From contig NZ_AP024828.1 in the NCBI RefSeq assembly GCF_019668465.1, forward strand, positions 1,488,001 through 1,552,000: DNA of 64,000 nucleotides, written 5' to 3'. This stretch comes from Mycobacterium senriense (lineage in GTDB: Bacteria > Actinomycetota > Actinomycetes > Mycobacteriales > Mycobacteriaceae). Below the pieces are notes generated by a model that worked only from the letters and a program-made list of their open reading frames with translations, was not told where the DNA came from and searched no databases. The translations under genes and the position numbers were made by a program. Shown in pieces: positions 43,061-53,844 of this stretch (positions are counted from its first letter, which is position 1; every line of letters starts with the position of its first letter).

Positions 43061-43681
43061 ATGGAACCGAGCCGGCGATGGGGCGACGACCGCGCGATCC
43101 TCGACGACGAGGAGGCCCGCAGCCGAATCCTGGACGCCGCGGGCCGCTGCATCGTCCGGCGCGGCAACACCCAGTTCCGGATGGGCGAGGTGGCCGATGA
43201 GGCGGGGGTGTCACGGTCGACGGTGTACCGGTATTTCCCTGGCCGCGACGATGTCCTGCTGGGCCTGATGCTGGCGCGTGTGGACGACGCGATCTCGGAG
43301 TTGGTGCGGACGCTGCCCGCCCCCGACGACCCCGTTCGATCGGTGCCCGAGTTGGTGCTGGCCCGGGTGGAATCGGTGAATGGCAACGCGCTGAACGAAG
43401 CGTTGTTCGCCGCCGAGAGCACCGCGGTGGCCTCGGCGCTGGAGAAGGGTTCGGAACCCATCGTGGAGTTGCTGATGCGGCATTACGGTCCGCTGCTGAC
43501 CCGGTGGAAAGCGGCGGGGTTGCTCTACCCCGACGTCGATTTCCGGTCGATCGTCCAGTGGTTGCACACCACGACCCTGTTTTTACTGGCTCCGTCGTGG
43601 CGATATCGCACCGCCGCGGACAAACGAGAATTCGTCGAGCAGTTCGTGGTGCGGGCTCTGGTGCCACAGATCAGACAATGA
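43061..43681 (+). CDS. TetR family transcriptional regulator
   Basis: A 206-residue TetR regulator: ARSRILDAAGRCIVRRGNTQ, MGEVADEAGVSRSTVYRYFPGRDDVLLGL, and a ligand domain with FAAESTAVASALEKGSEPIVE. Its last codons fall inside a 10-8-10 palindrome that also precedes the phosphotransferase gene. Regulation of that gene, and perhaps of the TetR itself through the structured region upstream, is likely. Confidence 0.9.
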   Translation: MEPSRRWGDDRAILDDEEARSRILDAAGRCIVRRGNTQFRMGEVADEAGVSRSTVYRYFPGRDDVLLGLMLARVDDAISELVRTLPAPDDPVRSVPELVLARVESVNGNALNEALFAAESTAVASALEKGSEPIVELLMRHYGPLLTRWKAAGLLYPDVDFRSIVQWLHTTTLFLLAPSWRYRTAADKREFVEQFVVRALVPQIRQ

Positions 43682-43697
43682 TCGGATATTGTCTGAT
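43670..43697. promoter_or_regulatory. Long operator palindrome (10-8-10) at the TetR 3' end
   Basis: The arms ATCAGACAAT and ATTGTCTGAT are perfectly complementary with an 8-base centre (GATCGGAT). It overlaps the TetR stop codon and lies about 85 bases before the phosphotransferase start. The absence of a GC-rich stem and T-run argues against a terminator. Confidence 0.6.
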
Positions 43698-43781
43698 GTC
43701 CAGGCGTTCAATTGGTTTTGCCCTGCGCCCCGGTGTTAAAGCACAGCACCACGGCCGGCTGGCAAATCAGGATGGATCGAC

Positions 43782-44918
43782 ATGAAAACTCCTGTGGGAC
43801 AGGCGCTTTCTATCCTCGGCCTGGCCGCGCACCTGGGCCGTGGCGCGCGTCGGGTGGCCACCGACGCGTTGGTGGGCGGCCGGTTCGGCCTACCGCGGAC
43901 GGTCGACGACATCGACCCGGCGGTCCTGTCCCGGGTCATGGGAACGACCGTTCGGTCGATCCGCGTGCTGAGCAGGGACGCGGGCACGTCCTCGCGGGGC
44001 CGGCTGGTCCTGACCGGCAAGAACGTCCCCGAATCGGTGTTCGTCAAGGTCGCGGCACAGACCGCGGCTACCCGGCTGGTCGGCGAGCTGGGGCGCCTCG
44101 GACAGACCGAGGTGCGGTTCTATCGTGAGCTCGCGCCGCAGGTCATCGGCGTCCCCTATTGCTACGGCACGGCGTTCGACGCTTCGACCGGCCGCTACCT
44201 GCTGGTCCTGGAGGACCTGCCGGCCGAGTCGTGCGAGTTCCCGGACACCCTGCACCCGCTGTCGGCCGACCAGGCCAGCCTGATCATCGAGCTGCTGGCC
44301 GAGCTGCACGCCACCTTCTGGGACCGGCTGCCGCGCAACGGACGCGGCCCGATGGGCTGGCTGTACACCGCGTCCGGCGACGTCACGTCGCTGTTGACCG
44401 GTTCGCTGATGCACACCTCGATCAAGCGGCTCGCCGAACACACGACGATCCCGGTGGACAACGGCAGGTTCATCGCCGACAACTACCGCGCCGTCGCCGC
44501 GCTCATCGACACTCCCCCGCACACCGTCATGCACGGTGACGCTCACCCGGGGAACATGTACTTCCACGGCGGAAAGGCCGGGCTGCTGGACTGGCAGGCG
44601 GTGCGCAGGGGACACCCCTCCCGCGAACTGGCCTACACGCTGATCACCAGCCTGACGCCCGAAGACCGGCGGGCCAACCAGCGCGAGCTCCTCGACGACT
44701 ACCGGCGGGCGCTGGTGGCGTCAGGCGGCCCCGACCTGGACCGCGACGACCTCTGGCTGCGGTTCCGCCAGGCGGCGCTGTACGCCTACGTCGCGCCGCT
44801 GATCACCACCGGCATGGGCGGGATGCAGGCCGAAGACATCGCGATGGAAGGCCTGCGCCGAGGCGTCGCGGCACTCGACGATCTGGAAACCGTCGCCGTC
44901 CTGAAGAGCTCCCTGTAG
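43782..44918 (+). CDS. Aminoglycoside-phosphotransferase-like kinase (ecdysteroid-kinase-like)
   Basis: A 378-residue protein kinase-like phosphotransferase. FVKVAAQT supplies the ATP-binding Lys, LLVLEDLPAE is the hinge, the catalytic loop is MHGDAHPGNMYF, and the metal motif is LLDWQ. The N-terminal ~50 residues precede the kinase fold. It would phosphorylate a small hydroxylated metabolite. The family includes antibiotic kinases and eukaryotic-type steroid kinases, and the substrate is not readable. The TetR upstream with the palindrome between them suggests induction by a substrate-like ligand. Confidence 0.85.
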   Translation: MKTPVGQALSILGLAAHLGRGARRVATDALVGGRFGLPRTVDDIDPAVLSRVMGTTVRSIRVLSRDAGTSSRGRLVLTGKNVPESVFVKVAAQTAATRLVGELGRLGQTEVRFYRELAPQVIGVPYCYGTAFDASTGRYLLVLEDLPAESCEFPDTLHPLSADQASLIIELLAELHATFWDRLPRNGRGPMGWLYTASGDVTSLLTGSLMHTSIKRLAEHTTIPVDNGRFIADNYRAVAALIDTPPHTVMHGDAHPGNMYFHGGKAGLLDWQAVRRGHPSRELAYTLITSLTPEDRRANQRELLDDYRRALVASGGPDLDRDDLWLRFRQAALYAYVAPLITTGMGGMQAEDIAMEGLRRGVAALDDLETVAVLKSSL

Positions 44919-44964
44919 GCCCGGCCCAATTCGGCTGAGGCTATTGCCTTCGCCGCGCCAAGAG

Positions 44965-44987
44965 TTACGCTACCTACCGTAGCGAAA
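44965..44987. promoter_or_regulatory. Inverted repeat before the amidohydrolase/Rieske operon
   Basis: The arms CGCTAC and GTAGCG are separated by CTACC. Extension outward keeps most pairs (TTACGCTAC against GTAGCGAAA, 8 of 9). It sits about 60 bases before the amidohydrolase start and is likely a TetR-type site, but no regulator gene is adjacent. Confidence 0.5.
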
Positions 44988-45047
44988 TGCTGCGCGCCTT
45001 ACGGCTCAGCCCTCCAGAGACAGCCCGCGGCGGCGAAGAGGAGCCTC

Positions 45048-46808
<1,761 letters not shown>

Positions 46809-46819
46809 GAACTCGCTCG

Positions 46820-48160
46820 ATGGCAACGACGGCCGGCAATCCGGTGCGGACCCGCGACGAGGATGCGATCGGCACCCCGCCGGAGAACCCGACGCTGGTG
46901 CCCGCCGAGCGCTACTACTCACCCGCCTTCGCCGCGCTCGAAACGCAACGGATGTGGCCGCGGGTGTGGCAACTGGCCTGCATGGTCGACCATGTCGCCG
47001 CACCCGGCGACTATTTCGAATACCGCTGCGGCCCTTTCGGTGTGCTGATCGTCCGGGACGACGACGGGGAGCTCCGCGCGTTCCAGAACGTCTGCCGGCA
47101 TCGCGGCAATTCGCTGTGCACCGGGTCCGGCTCGGGCCTGCGCGAACTCAAGTGTGGCTACCACGGGTGGACCTGGGATCTGGCCGGGGCGCTCAAACGG
47201 GTGCCCAACCGCAAGGGTTTCGGCTCGCTGCGGATGTCCGACTTTCCACTGATACCGGCTCGCGTCGACACCTGGGCCGGGCTCGTCTTCGTCAACCTCG
47301 ACCCGGGCGCGGTGTCGTTGACCGAATACCTGGAGGCGGTGCCCGACGACATCGCCTGGTGCCACCTGGAGGATTTCCGCTGCTACGCCACGCTCACTGT
47401 TGAGGTCGGCGCCAACTGGAAGACGATCGCCGACGGATTCAGCGAGACCTACCACATCCAGACCCTGCATCCCGAACTCCTGGGCTGCGTCGACGATATC
47501 CACGCGCCGCAACGAATTTGGGGCCATACCGGGAAGTCGGATCAGCCTTATGGCGTGCAGAGCCCCCGCTTCGACGGCGCGCTGAGCGACGAGGAGGTCT
47601 GGAACGCCTACGTCTACACGCAGGGGGCGCTGATGGGCGCCGCCGAGGGCACACCGTTCCCCGCCGACGAACGACGGCCCGGCCAGACGGTCGCCGACCT
47701 GATCGCCGACCGAACCCGCGCCTTCGCCGCGAGCCGCGGTGTCGATCTCAACTGGGCTGATACCGATCGGATGACCCGATTGCACCAGTACAACGTGTTT
47801 CCCAACATGACGCTGTTGACCAACGCCGACCATCTGACCGTCATGTGCTCGCGGCCGGGCGCTGACCCCTCCCCCGACAAGGGCGAGCTGATCATGTTCT
47901 TGATGACGCGGATGCCTCCGGGCGCGCCGCGCACCAAGCCGACCGACGTCCGCATGGCCGCGGATGCGGCCGAGCCCGGCGTGGTCCTCACGCAAGACAT
48001 CGCGGTGCTTCCCGGCCTGCAACGCGGCATGCATCAACCCGGCTTCACACACATGGTGTTGTCCAGCGAGGAACGACGCGTGATCAACATGCATCGCAAC
48101 CTGGAGCGCTACATCGAGTTGCCCATGTCCCAGCAAATGAGCGGTGGTGCGCCGGAGTGA
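46820..48160 (+). CDS. Rieske non-haem iron ring-hydroxylating oxygenase, alpha subunit
   Basis: A 446-residue aromatic-ring-hydroxylating-type oxygenase. The Rieske [2Fe-2S] ligands are CRH (NVCRHRGN) and CGYH (KCGYHGWTWD). The mononuclear iron site includes DGFSETYHIQTLHPE, with two His ligands. No ferredoxin, reductase or beta-subunit gene is next to it, so electron partners must be elsewhere. The substrate is unknown; it could be the product of the amidohydrolase upstream. Confidence 0.9.
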   Translation: MATTAGNPVRTRDEDAIGTPPENPTLVPAERYYSPAFAALETQRMWPRVWQLACMVDHVAAPGDYFEYRCGPFGVLIVRDDDGELRAFQNVCRHRGNSLCTGSGSGLRELKCGYHGWTWDLAGALKRVPNRKGFGSLRMSDFPLIPARVDTWAGLVFVNLDPGAVSLTEYLEAVPDDIAWCHLEDFRCYATLTVEVGANWKTIADGFSETYHIQTLHPELLGCVDDIHAPQRIWGHTGKSDQPYGVQSPRFDGALSDEEVWNAYVYTQGALMGAAEGTPFPADERRPGQTVADLIADRTRAFAASRGVDLNWADTDRMTRLHQYNVFPNMTLLTNADHLTVMCSRPGADPSPDKGELIMFLMTRMPPGAPRTKPTDVRMAADAAEPGVVLTQDIAVLPGLQRGMHQPGFTHMVLSSEERRVINMHRNLERYIELPMSQQMSGGAPE

Positions 48161-48227
48161 TATCTCGCAATGTAATTCGTGTTCACAGCGCGAAAGTGGC
48201 GCCGAGCGATTTAGAATCCCGCTTGTG

Positions 48228-48605
48228 ATGACCCCGTCTTACCCCTGGGGGGACGATCGAGGGCAAGTTGCGCGGCGGCTTCGGCTGCCGTATGAAACGC
48301 TCCGCCGACGGCGGGCGCTACGTCTGTGCCACAGCTTCGAACGGGTGGGTGTTCGAACGGCACCGGAACGGTTGCGGCAAATGCTGGAGGGCGCGCCGCT
48401 GGCCGCCCACGAACTGATGAACGTGAACTTCGCGCTGATCGCGATCCGGCTCGACCGCGAATTGCGCGCCGCGCGCTACAAGCGGCTCAAGCAACGCGGC
48501 ACCCGCTCGCTGCTGTTCGCGGGCCTGGTCATGGTGGTGCTGAACTTCCTGGTGTGCATGGCCTACCTGCTGCTGAATCTGACGGAGCAGTCGGCGCCCC
48601 TTTAA
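48228..48605 (+). CDS. Small single-pass membrane protein of unknown function
   Basis: A 125-residue protein: basic N-terminal half (RRLRLPYETLRRRRALRLCH), an internal helix (ERLRQMLEGAPLAAHELMNV), then a transmembrane segment LLFAGLVMVVLNFLVCMAYLLL near the C-terminus. I prefer the ATG at 48228 to the longer start at 48144, which overlaps the Rieske gene. No family is recognised. It converges on the response-regulator gene. Confidence 0.6.
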   Translation: MTPSYPWGDDRGQVARRLRLPYETLRRRRALRLCHSFERVGVRTAPERLRQMLEGAPLAAHELMNVNFALIAIRLDRELRAARYKRLKQRGTRSLLFAGLVMVVLNFLVCMAYLLLNLTEQSAPL

Positions 48606-48609
48606 GCCG

Positions 48610-49266
48610 TCAGCGCGGCGCGACGATGCCGTTGTCGTACGCGTAGACGATCGCGGCGGCGCGGTCGCGCAGATCGAGCTTCCCGAAGATCCGCCCGATG
48701 TGACTCTTGACCGTGACGCCCGAGATGCACAGTTGATCGGCGATCTCGGTATTCGACAGGCCCTGCCCGATCAGCGTCAGCACGTCGAGCTCGCGGGTAG
48801 TCAGCTCGCCGATCGCGGTGCCGCGCGGCCCGGGCGCGGCCTTGCGGTACGTGGTGAGCACGCGCGAGGTCACCGCGGGATCGAGATAGCTGTCGCCCCT
48901 GGCGACCGCCCGGACCGCGCGGATCAACTCCTCGGCCGAAGAGTCCTTGAGCACGAAGCCGGCCGCGCCGGCTCGCAGCGCCCCCGACAACAGCTCGTCC
49001 TCGTTGAAGGTAGTCAGCGCGAGCACCGGCGGCCGACCGCCCAGCCTGCGCGTCGCCTCGATGCCGTCGACGCGGCGCATCCGCAGGTCCATCACCACGA
49101 CATCGGGCAGGTGCTCGGCCACCGCCGCGGGCACCTCGTCACCGTCGGCACATTCCGCGACGACGACGAAACCGTCCTTGCGGCGCAGGATCCGGCGCAG
49201 GCCGGACCGCACCAGGTCCTGATCGTCGACGAGCAGCACGGTGACCTCGGGGGTCGCGTCAATCAT
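48610..49266 (-). CDS. NarL/FixJ-type response regulator
   Basis: A 218-residue response regulator. The receiver domain has the acidic pocket VDDQDLVRSG, the phospho-acceptor Asp in VVMDLRM and the Lys in VLKDSS. A C-terminal LuxR-type helix-turn-helix follows (LTTRELDVLTLIGQGLSNTEIADQL, TVKSHIGRIFGKL). The start overlaps the histidine kinase stop by 8 bases, so it is the second gene of a two-component operon. No target is obvious in the window. Confidence 0.92.
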   Translation of the reverse strand: MIDATPEVTVLLVDDQDLVRSGLRRILRRKDGFVVVAECADGDEVPAAVAEHLPDVVVMDLRMRRVDGIEATRRLGGRPPVLALTTFNEDELLSGALRAGAAGFVLKDSSAEELIRAVRAVARGDSYLDPAVTSRVLTTYRKAAPGPRGTAIGELTTRELDVLTLIGQGLSNTEIADQLCISGVTVKSHIGRIFGKLDLRDRAAAIVYAYDNGIVAPR

Positions 49267-50482
49267 GGCGGGTCCGCCACCACGGACACCAGCTGGTATC
49301 GCCTTCCCGCAGCGGGATTTCGGCGCACACCGACCAGCCGTCGCGGGTGGGGCCGACGTCGATGGCCCCGCCGAGCAACTCGACGCGCTGGCGCATGCCG
49401 CGCAAGCCGCGCCCCTCGGCCGATTGCGCGGCCATCACCGCCGCGGGCAGCAGATTGGTGACGGCGAGCCGCGCCGATACCGGCGATATATCCAACACGA
49501 CACCGGCTTTCGACTCCGGTGCGTGCTTGGCGATGTTGGCCAGCGACTCCTGGGTGATGCGGTACAGCGCGAGGCCGAGCGCAGCGGACACGTGATCGGT
49601 GGGGCCTTCGACGCACAGCCCGACGGCCAGCCCGGCCCGCTGGAAACCCTCGACGAGCGCCGCGATGTCGTCGATGCCGGGTTCTGGTGTGGTTTTAGTG
49701 GCCTTGGTCGGCCAGTTGTCGAGCAATCCGACGGTACGACGGATATCGGCCATCGCCTGCCGGCCCAGCCGCTCGGCCTGCTCTAATGCCTCGACCGCGT
49801 CGTCGACGTCGCGGTCCTGCTGCAGTGCGCGGCGCGCGCCGGTCACATGCAGCAGGGTGATGCTGAGCGAATGGGCGATGACGTCGTGCACCTCACGCGC
49901 GATGCGCCGCCGCTCATCGGCGGCGGCATGCTCGGCAAGCATTTCCTGCGCCTCGATCTGTTTCGCCAGCAACAGCCGCTGCGAGCGCATCACGTAACCG
50001 AGCAGCCACCCCGCCCCGACGAAACCCAGGTACAGCGCCACCGCGTCCAGGCGGTGCAACGCCGACGCGGTGAGCAACATCGCGGCCGCCGACGCTGCAG
50101 CCAGGAAGCCACCCACGATCGAGCTCAAGGTAGCGACGGCGAGGACCATGAGCACCAACAAGGCCGGGGCAAAATCGGCGCGAATGGGTGTCGAGGTGGC
50201 GAACAGCATCATGGCCGAGGCGCTCGACCAGCTTGCCCACATCACCGCCGTGCTGAGTTTCATGTTGAAGAAGAAGAAAAGCAGTGACGGTGCAATGGAT
50301 ACCGCGAACGCCGCCAGGCCGACAGCCAGATCGGAGGTGGGGCGTTGCCAGATCGCGATCACCCCACCGCCCACCTCGGTCACGTCGACGGCGAGAAACG
50401 ATGCCCAGGTGATACCGACGGGAATCAGTTCGCTTCGTCGGCGAAGCTGCTCCCGCAGGTAATTCGCTGCGGCGTGCAACAT
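49259..50482 (-). CDS. Sensor histidine kinase (HisKA_3 type)
   Basis: A 407-residue membrane kinase. About four to five hydrophobic segments fill the first 170 residues (IPVGITWASFLAV, LAVGLAAFAVSIAPSLLFFFF, ALLVLMVLAVATLSSIVGG, ALYLGFVGAGWLLGY). A HisKA_3 H-box follows (RRRIAREVHDVIAHSL), then a HATPase domain with ITQESLANIAKHA and GRGLRGMRQRVELLGG. The signal is unknown; the sensor is membrane-embedded, without a large outer domain. It works with the response regulator encoded next. Confidence 0.9.
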   Translation of the reverse strand: MLHAAANYLREQLRRRSELIPVGITWASFLAVDVTEVGGGVIAIWQRPTSDLAVGLAAFAVSIAPSLLFFFFNMKLSTAVMWASWSSASAMMLFATSTPIRADFAPALLVLMVLAVATLSSIVGGFLAAASAAAMLLTASALHRLDAVALYLGFVGAGWLLGYVMRSQRLLLAKQIEAQEMLAEHAAADERRRIAREVHDVIAHSLSITLLHVTGARRALQQDRDVDDAVEALEQAERLGRQAMADIRRTVGLLDNWPTKATKTTPEPGIDDIAALVEGFQRAGLAVGLCVEGPTDHVSAALGLALYRITQESLANIAKHAPESKAGVVLDISPVSARLAVTNLLPAAVMAAQSAEGRGLRGMRQRVELLGGAIDVGPTRDGWSVCAEIPLREGDTSWCPWWRTRHD

Positions 50483-50615
50483 CGTCCAATCCTAGAAGAG
50501 CACGGCGCCCCGTCACATCCTCCCGCGGTCGGCACCCGCCTCCGCCCGTGGTAGGAGGCAAAGACTGCACTTCGGCACGACGCGCAGCGGGTGGCTGGTT
50601 TTCTAACGTCGAGTC

Positions 50616-50996
50616 ATGACATGGACACAGCTGCACGACCGCATGGCCTTCATGGCCGAGGTGATCAACGCCGCCGAGACGAACCCCGAGGCGGCACTTG
50701 CGTTGATTGACAAGTCATCCGAGGTGTCCGAGCTCTTCGGTGACGAGGAGGGCCTGATGCTTTCGCTCAGCCAGCGATGGATCACCATGCTGGTGGCCAA
50801 GCTGGATCAGGCGGCTCATGAGGGCGCGCCGGCCGAACAGGTGCGCGCCGATCTGGAAGCCGCCGAGCCCGGGCTCCACGCGTTGGTGAAGATCGGCGCC
50901 CGCCGGTCGTTGCGCGTGCGCTCGCTCACGCGCGGCGAGCACGTGGCCGTGGGCCTGTTCGGTGGGCCCACCGGGGATCGGCAGACCGTTGCATGA
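50616..50996 (+). CDS. Small protein upstream of the MmpL-type transporter
   Basis: A 126-residue mostly helical protein (MAFMAEVINAAETNPEAALALIDKSSE, LDQAAHEGAPAEQVRADLEAAEPG) with no recognised family. There is no signal peptide or membrane segment. The transporter gene begins 4 bases after its stop, so the two are very likely co-transcribed, and it may be an accessory or regulatory partner. It is not an MmpS-type protein. Confidence 0.65.
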   Translation: MTWTQLHDRMAFMAEVINAAETNPEAALALIDKSSEVSELFGDEEGLMLSLSQRWITMLVAKLDQAAHEGAPAEQVRADLEAAEPGLHALVKIGARRSLRVRSLTRGEHVAVGLFGGPTGDRQTVA

Positions 50997-51000
50997 CCGA

Positions 51001-53844
51001 ATGGGAAGCTTCGCGCGCCTGACCGGTCGGTACGCGCTCCTGATCGTCGGCCTCTGGATTTTGGCCGCGGGTGCCGCCAACCTTGCGGTCCCCCAACTCG
51101 AGCGGGTCGTCGACTCCCATGCCCGGTCCTTCATGCCCCCCGGCGCGCCCAGCGCGGTGGCAGCGGCACGCGCCGCCCAACTGTTCGACCAGACGCCCAG
51201 CAACAACTTCGTTTACGTTGTGCTGGAACGTGATCAGCGGCTGACACCGCAGGACCGCCGGTTCTACGATGCGCTGACGACAGCGCTCGGTTCGGATCAG
51301 CGTCACGTGTATGCGGTGACCGACCTGTGGTCGCAGCCGGCCACGGCCGCCGGTGCGCAGAGTTCGGACGGCAAGGCGGTCAGCGTGATGGTGCGCCTGG
51401 CCGGCATGCTCGGCACCGCGCAGGCGCGCGACTCGGTGGACTCCGTGCGCGGGACCGTCCACAAGCTCTCACCACCGTCGGGCCTGCAGGTCCATGTCAC
51501 GGGCCCCGGCGCCACCATCGTCGACGAGTTCTCCGCGATCGACCGCCAGATGCTCGGAATCACCGCCGCCACCATCGGTCTCATCCTGCTGCTGTTGCTG
51601 GTGGTCTACCGATCGCCGATCGCGGCGGCGATCCCGCTGATCTCGGTGGGGCTCGCCCTGGCCCTGGGGCGAGCCGTCGTCGCCGCCCTGGGCCAGTCCA
51701 ATGTCGTTGAGGTGTCGCTGTTTTCGGTGGCGCTGATGGCGGCCATGACGCTCGGGGCCGGAACCGACTATGCGATCTTCCTGGTCGGCCGCTACCACGA
51801 AGGCCGGCGCCGCGGTGTCGAGCCGGCTCAGGCGCTGAAGCAGGCCTACCGCTCCATCGCGCCCGTGGTCATCGGATCGGCGCTGACCGTATCGGTTGCG
51901 CTGGCGTGCTTGGTGTTCGCGAAGGTGGGATCGTTCCGCAGTGCCGGGTTGCCCTGCGCTATCGGCATTCTGGCGACCATGGTGGCCGCGCTGACCCTGA
52001 CTCCCGCGCTGATGAGCCTGGCGATACGCCGCGGATACCTGGAACCGCGGCCGTCCAGCACCGCGCGTCGCTGGCGTCGCGTGGGAACGACGGTGGCGCG
52101 CTGGCCCGGACCGATCCTGGTCACCGCGCTGGCATTGACCCTGCTGATCGCGCTGCCGTTGGTCAGCATGCGGGTCGGCTTCAACGAACCCGCCGCCACG
52201 CCGTCGTCCACCGACTCCAACCGTGGGTACGCCAGCGCCGACCGGCATTTCGCGGCCAACGCTCTGCTGCCCGATGTCGTCGCCGTCCAGGCCGACCACG
52301 ACCTGCGTAATCCGGCCGGCCTGATCGCCATCGAGCGCATCACTCGCCACATCATGGCCGTGCCGGGTGTGCGGGCGGTGCAGTCCGCCAGCCGGCCCGA
52401 CGGCAAGGTGCCCGAACAGGCGACGTTGAGCTACCAAGCCGGTGTGCTGGGCCGTCAGTTCGGCGACACCATGGATTCGCTGACCCAGCGCCTCAAGCGG
52501 ATCTCCGAACTGGACAGCGCGCTGGCGCAAACCCAGCTTGCTGTCGACGGGCTGGGCACCGGATTGCGCGGTGGCAGTGCAGGATTGGCGGACATGTCCG
52601 GTGCCGCGGAAGACATGCGGGCCGGGATGGACGGGCTGCAGCGCAATGTCACGACGGTGTCGGGCTACCTCGACCCGTTGCGCGACTTCGTCGGGCGGAC
52701 CCCCGACTGCGCCACCAATCCGATCTGCTCGACGGTCGACCGCGTGCTGCAGCCAGTCGACAGCCTGGTGCAGACGTCCACGCGCCTGGGCTCGGGCGCC
52801 GCGAAGCTCACCACCGGTTCGAGCACGGCCGCAACCGCGATGGCCACCCTGCCGCAGAGCGTCACGTCGATGAAAGACGCCTTGGGGCAGGCACGTTCGG
52901 CCACGCATGACCTGCTCAGCCTGTCCGACACGCTCGGACCGCAAATGCGCCAGTTGACCGATTACATGAACGAGATCGCCACCCAGTTTCAGGGCAGCGC
53001 CGCGGCGGACTTCTACATGCCGCAGCGGGCGCTGACCGATCCGCGGTACACGACCGCGCTCAGCCATCTGATCTCGCAGAATGGCCGCGCCGCTTACCTG
53101 TTGGTCTATGGCGATGGTTCAGAGTGGGGTGCCGACGGCGCCAAGCGGGCGGACCAGGTGCGCGCCGCCATAAAGGAGGCCACCAAGGAGGGCACCCTGG
53201 CCCCGACCGAGGTCGACCTCGCCGGGGTGGGCCCGGTGACCGCCGATCTGCAGCGCTTTGTCGCCGGCGATACCGAGCTGTTGGTGGGTGCCGCGCTGGT
53301 ATTGATCTTCTTGATCGTCACCGCCATGTTGCGCAGCCCGGTCGCGGGATTGGTCGTTGTCGGGACCGTCGTCACCTCCTACGCGTCGGCCATCGGTGCC
53401 AGCGTGCTGATTTGGCAGCACCTGTTTCATCACGACCTGCACTGGGCCGTGGCGCCGATCGCGTTCATCGCGCTGATCGCCGTCGGCGCGGACTACAACC
53501 TGCTGCTGGCGTTGCGCATCAAACAGGAAGCGGCGGCGGGTCTGAAGACCGGCATCATCCGGGCATTCGGTGCAACCGGCGGGGTGGTCACTGTCGCCGG
53601 CGTCATCTTCGGGCTGACCATGCTGGCGCTGCTCAGTAGCAGTGTGCTCAGCATCGCCCAGATCGGCACGACGATCGCCGTCGGGTTATTGCTGGACACC
53701 CTGGTGGTACGGGCCTTCATCGTGCCGTCCATCGTGGCGCTGCTGGGCCGGTGGTTCTGGTGGCCCAGCCCGCTTCCCCGCCGCGCCGTCACGCCGACGG
53801 TGAAAACGCCAGAGCCGCGACTGGTTACTGCTGCGGCGGTATGA
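51001..53844 (+). CDS. MmpL-family RND transporter
   Basis: A 947-residue RND-type transporter of the MMPL family. An N-terminal helix is followed by a large outer domain, a first helix bundle with GAGTDYAIFLVGRYHEG, a second outer domain with a long helical segment (about 500-700), and a second bundle with AVGADYNLLLALRIKQE. The DY pairs are the conserved proton-relay residues of MmpL proteins. MmpL proteins export lipids or siderophores across the membrane. The cargo cannot be told, and no lipid-synthesis genes are adjacent. Its 3' end overlaps the eccC2 gene tail by about 20 bases. Confidence 0.9.
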   Translation: MGSFARLTGRYALLIVGLWILAAGAANLAVPQLERVVDSHARSFMPPGAPSAVAAARAAQLFDQTPSNNFVYVVLERDQRLTPQDRRFYDALTTALGSDQRHVYAVTDLWSQPATAAGAQSSDGKAVSVMVRLAGMLGTAQARDSVDSVRGTVHKLSPPSGLQVHVTGPGATIVDEFSAIDRQMLGITAATIGLILLLLLVVYRSPIAAAIPLISVGLALALGRAVVAALGQSNVVEVSLFSVALMAAMTLGAGTDYAIFLVGRYHEGRRRGVEPAQALKQAYRSIAPVVIGSALTVSVALACLVFAKVGSFRSAGLPCAIGILATMVAALTLTPALMSLAIRRGYLEPRPSSTARRWRRVGTTVARWPGPILVTALALTLLIALPLVSMRVGFNEPAATPSSTDSNRGYASADRHFAANALLPDVVAVQADHDLRNPAGLIAIERITRHIMAVPGVRAVQSASRPDGKVPEQATLSYQAGVLGRQFGDTMDSLTQRLKRISELDSALAQTQLAVDGLGTGLRGGSAGLADMSGAAEDMRAGMDGLQRNVTTVSGYLDPLRDFVGRTPDCATNPICSTVDRVLQPVDSLVQTSTRLGSGAAKLTTGSSTAATAMATLPQSVTSMKDALGQARSATHDLLSLSDTLGPQMRQLTDYMNEIATQFQGSAAADFYMPQRALTDPRYTTALSHLISQNGRAAYLLVYGDGSEWGADGAKRADQVRAAIKEATKEGTLAPTEVDLAGVGPVTADLQRFVAGDTELLVGAALVLIFLIVTAMLRSPVAGLVVVGTVVTSYASAIGASVLIWQHLFHHDLHWAVAPIAFIALIAVGADYNLLLALRIKQEAAAGLKTGIIRAFGATGGVVTVAGVIFGLTMLALLSSSVLSIAQIGTTIAVGLLLDTLVVRAFIVPSIVALLGRWFWWPSPLPRRAVTPTVKTPEPRLVTAAAV

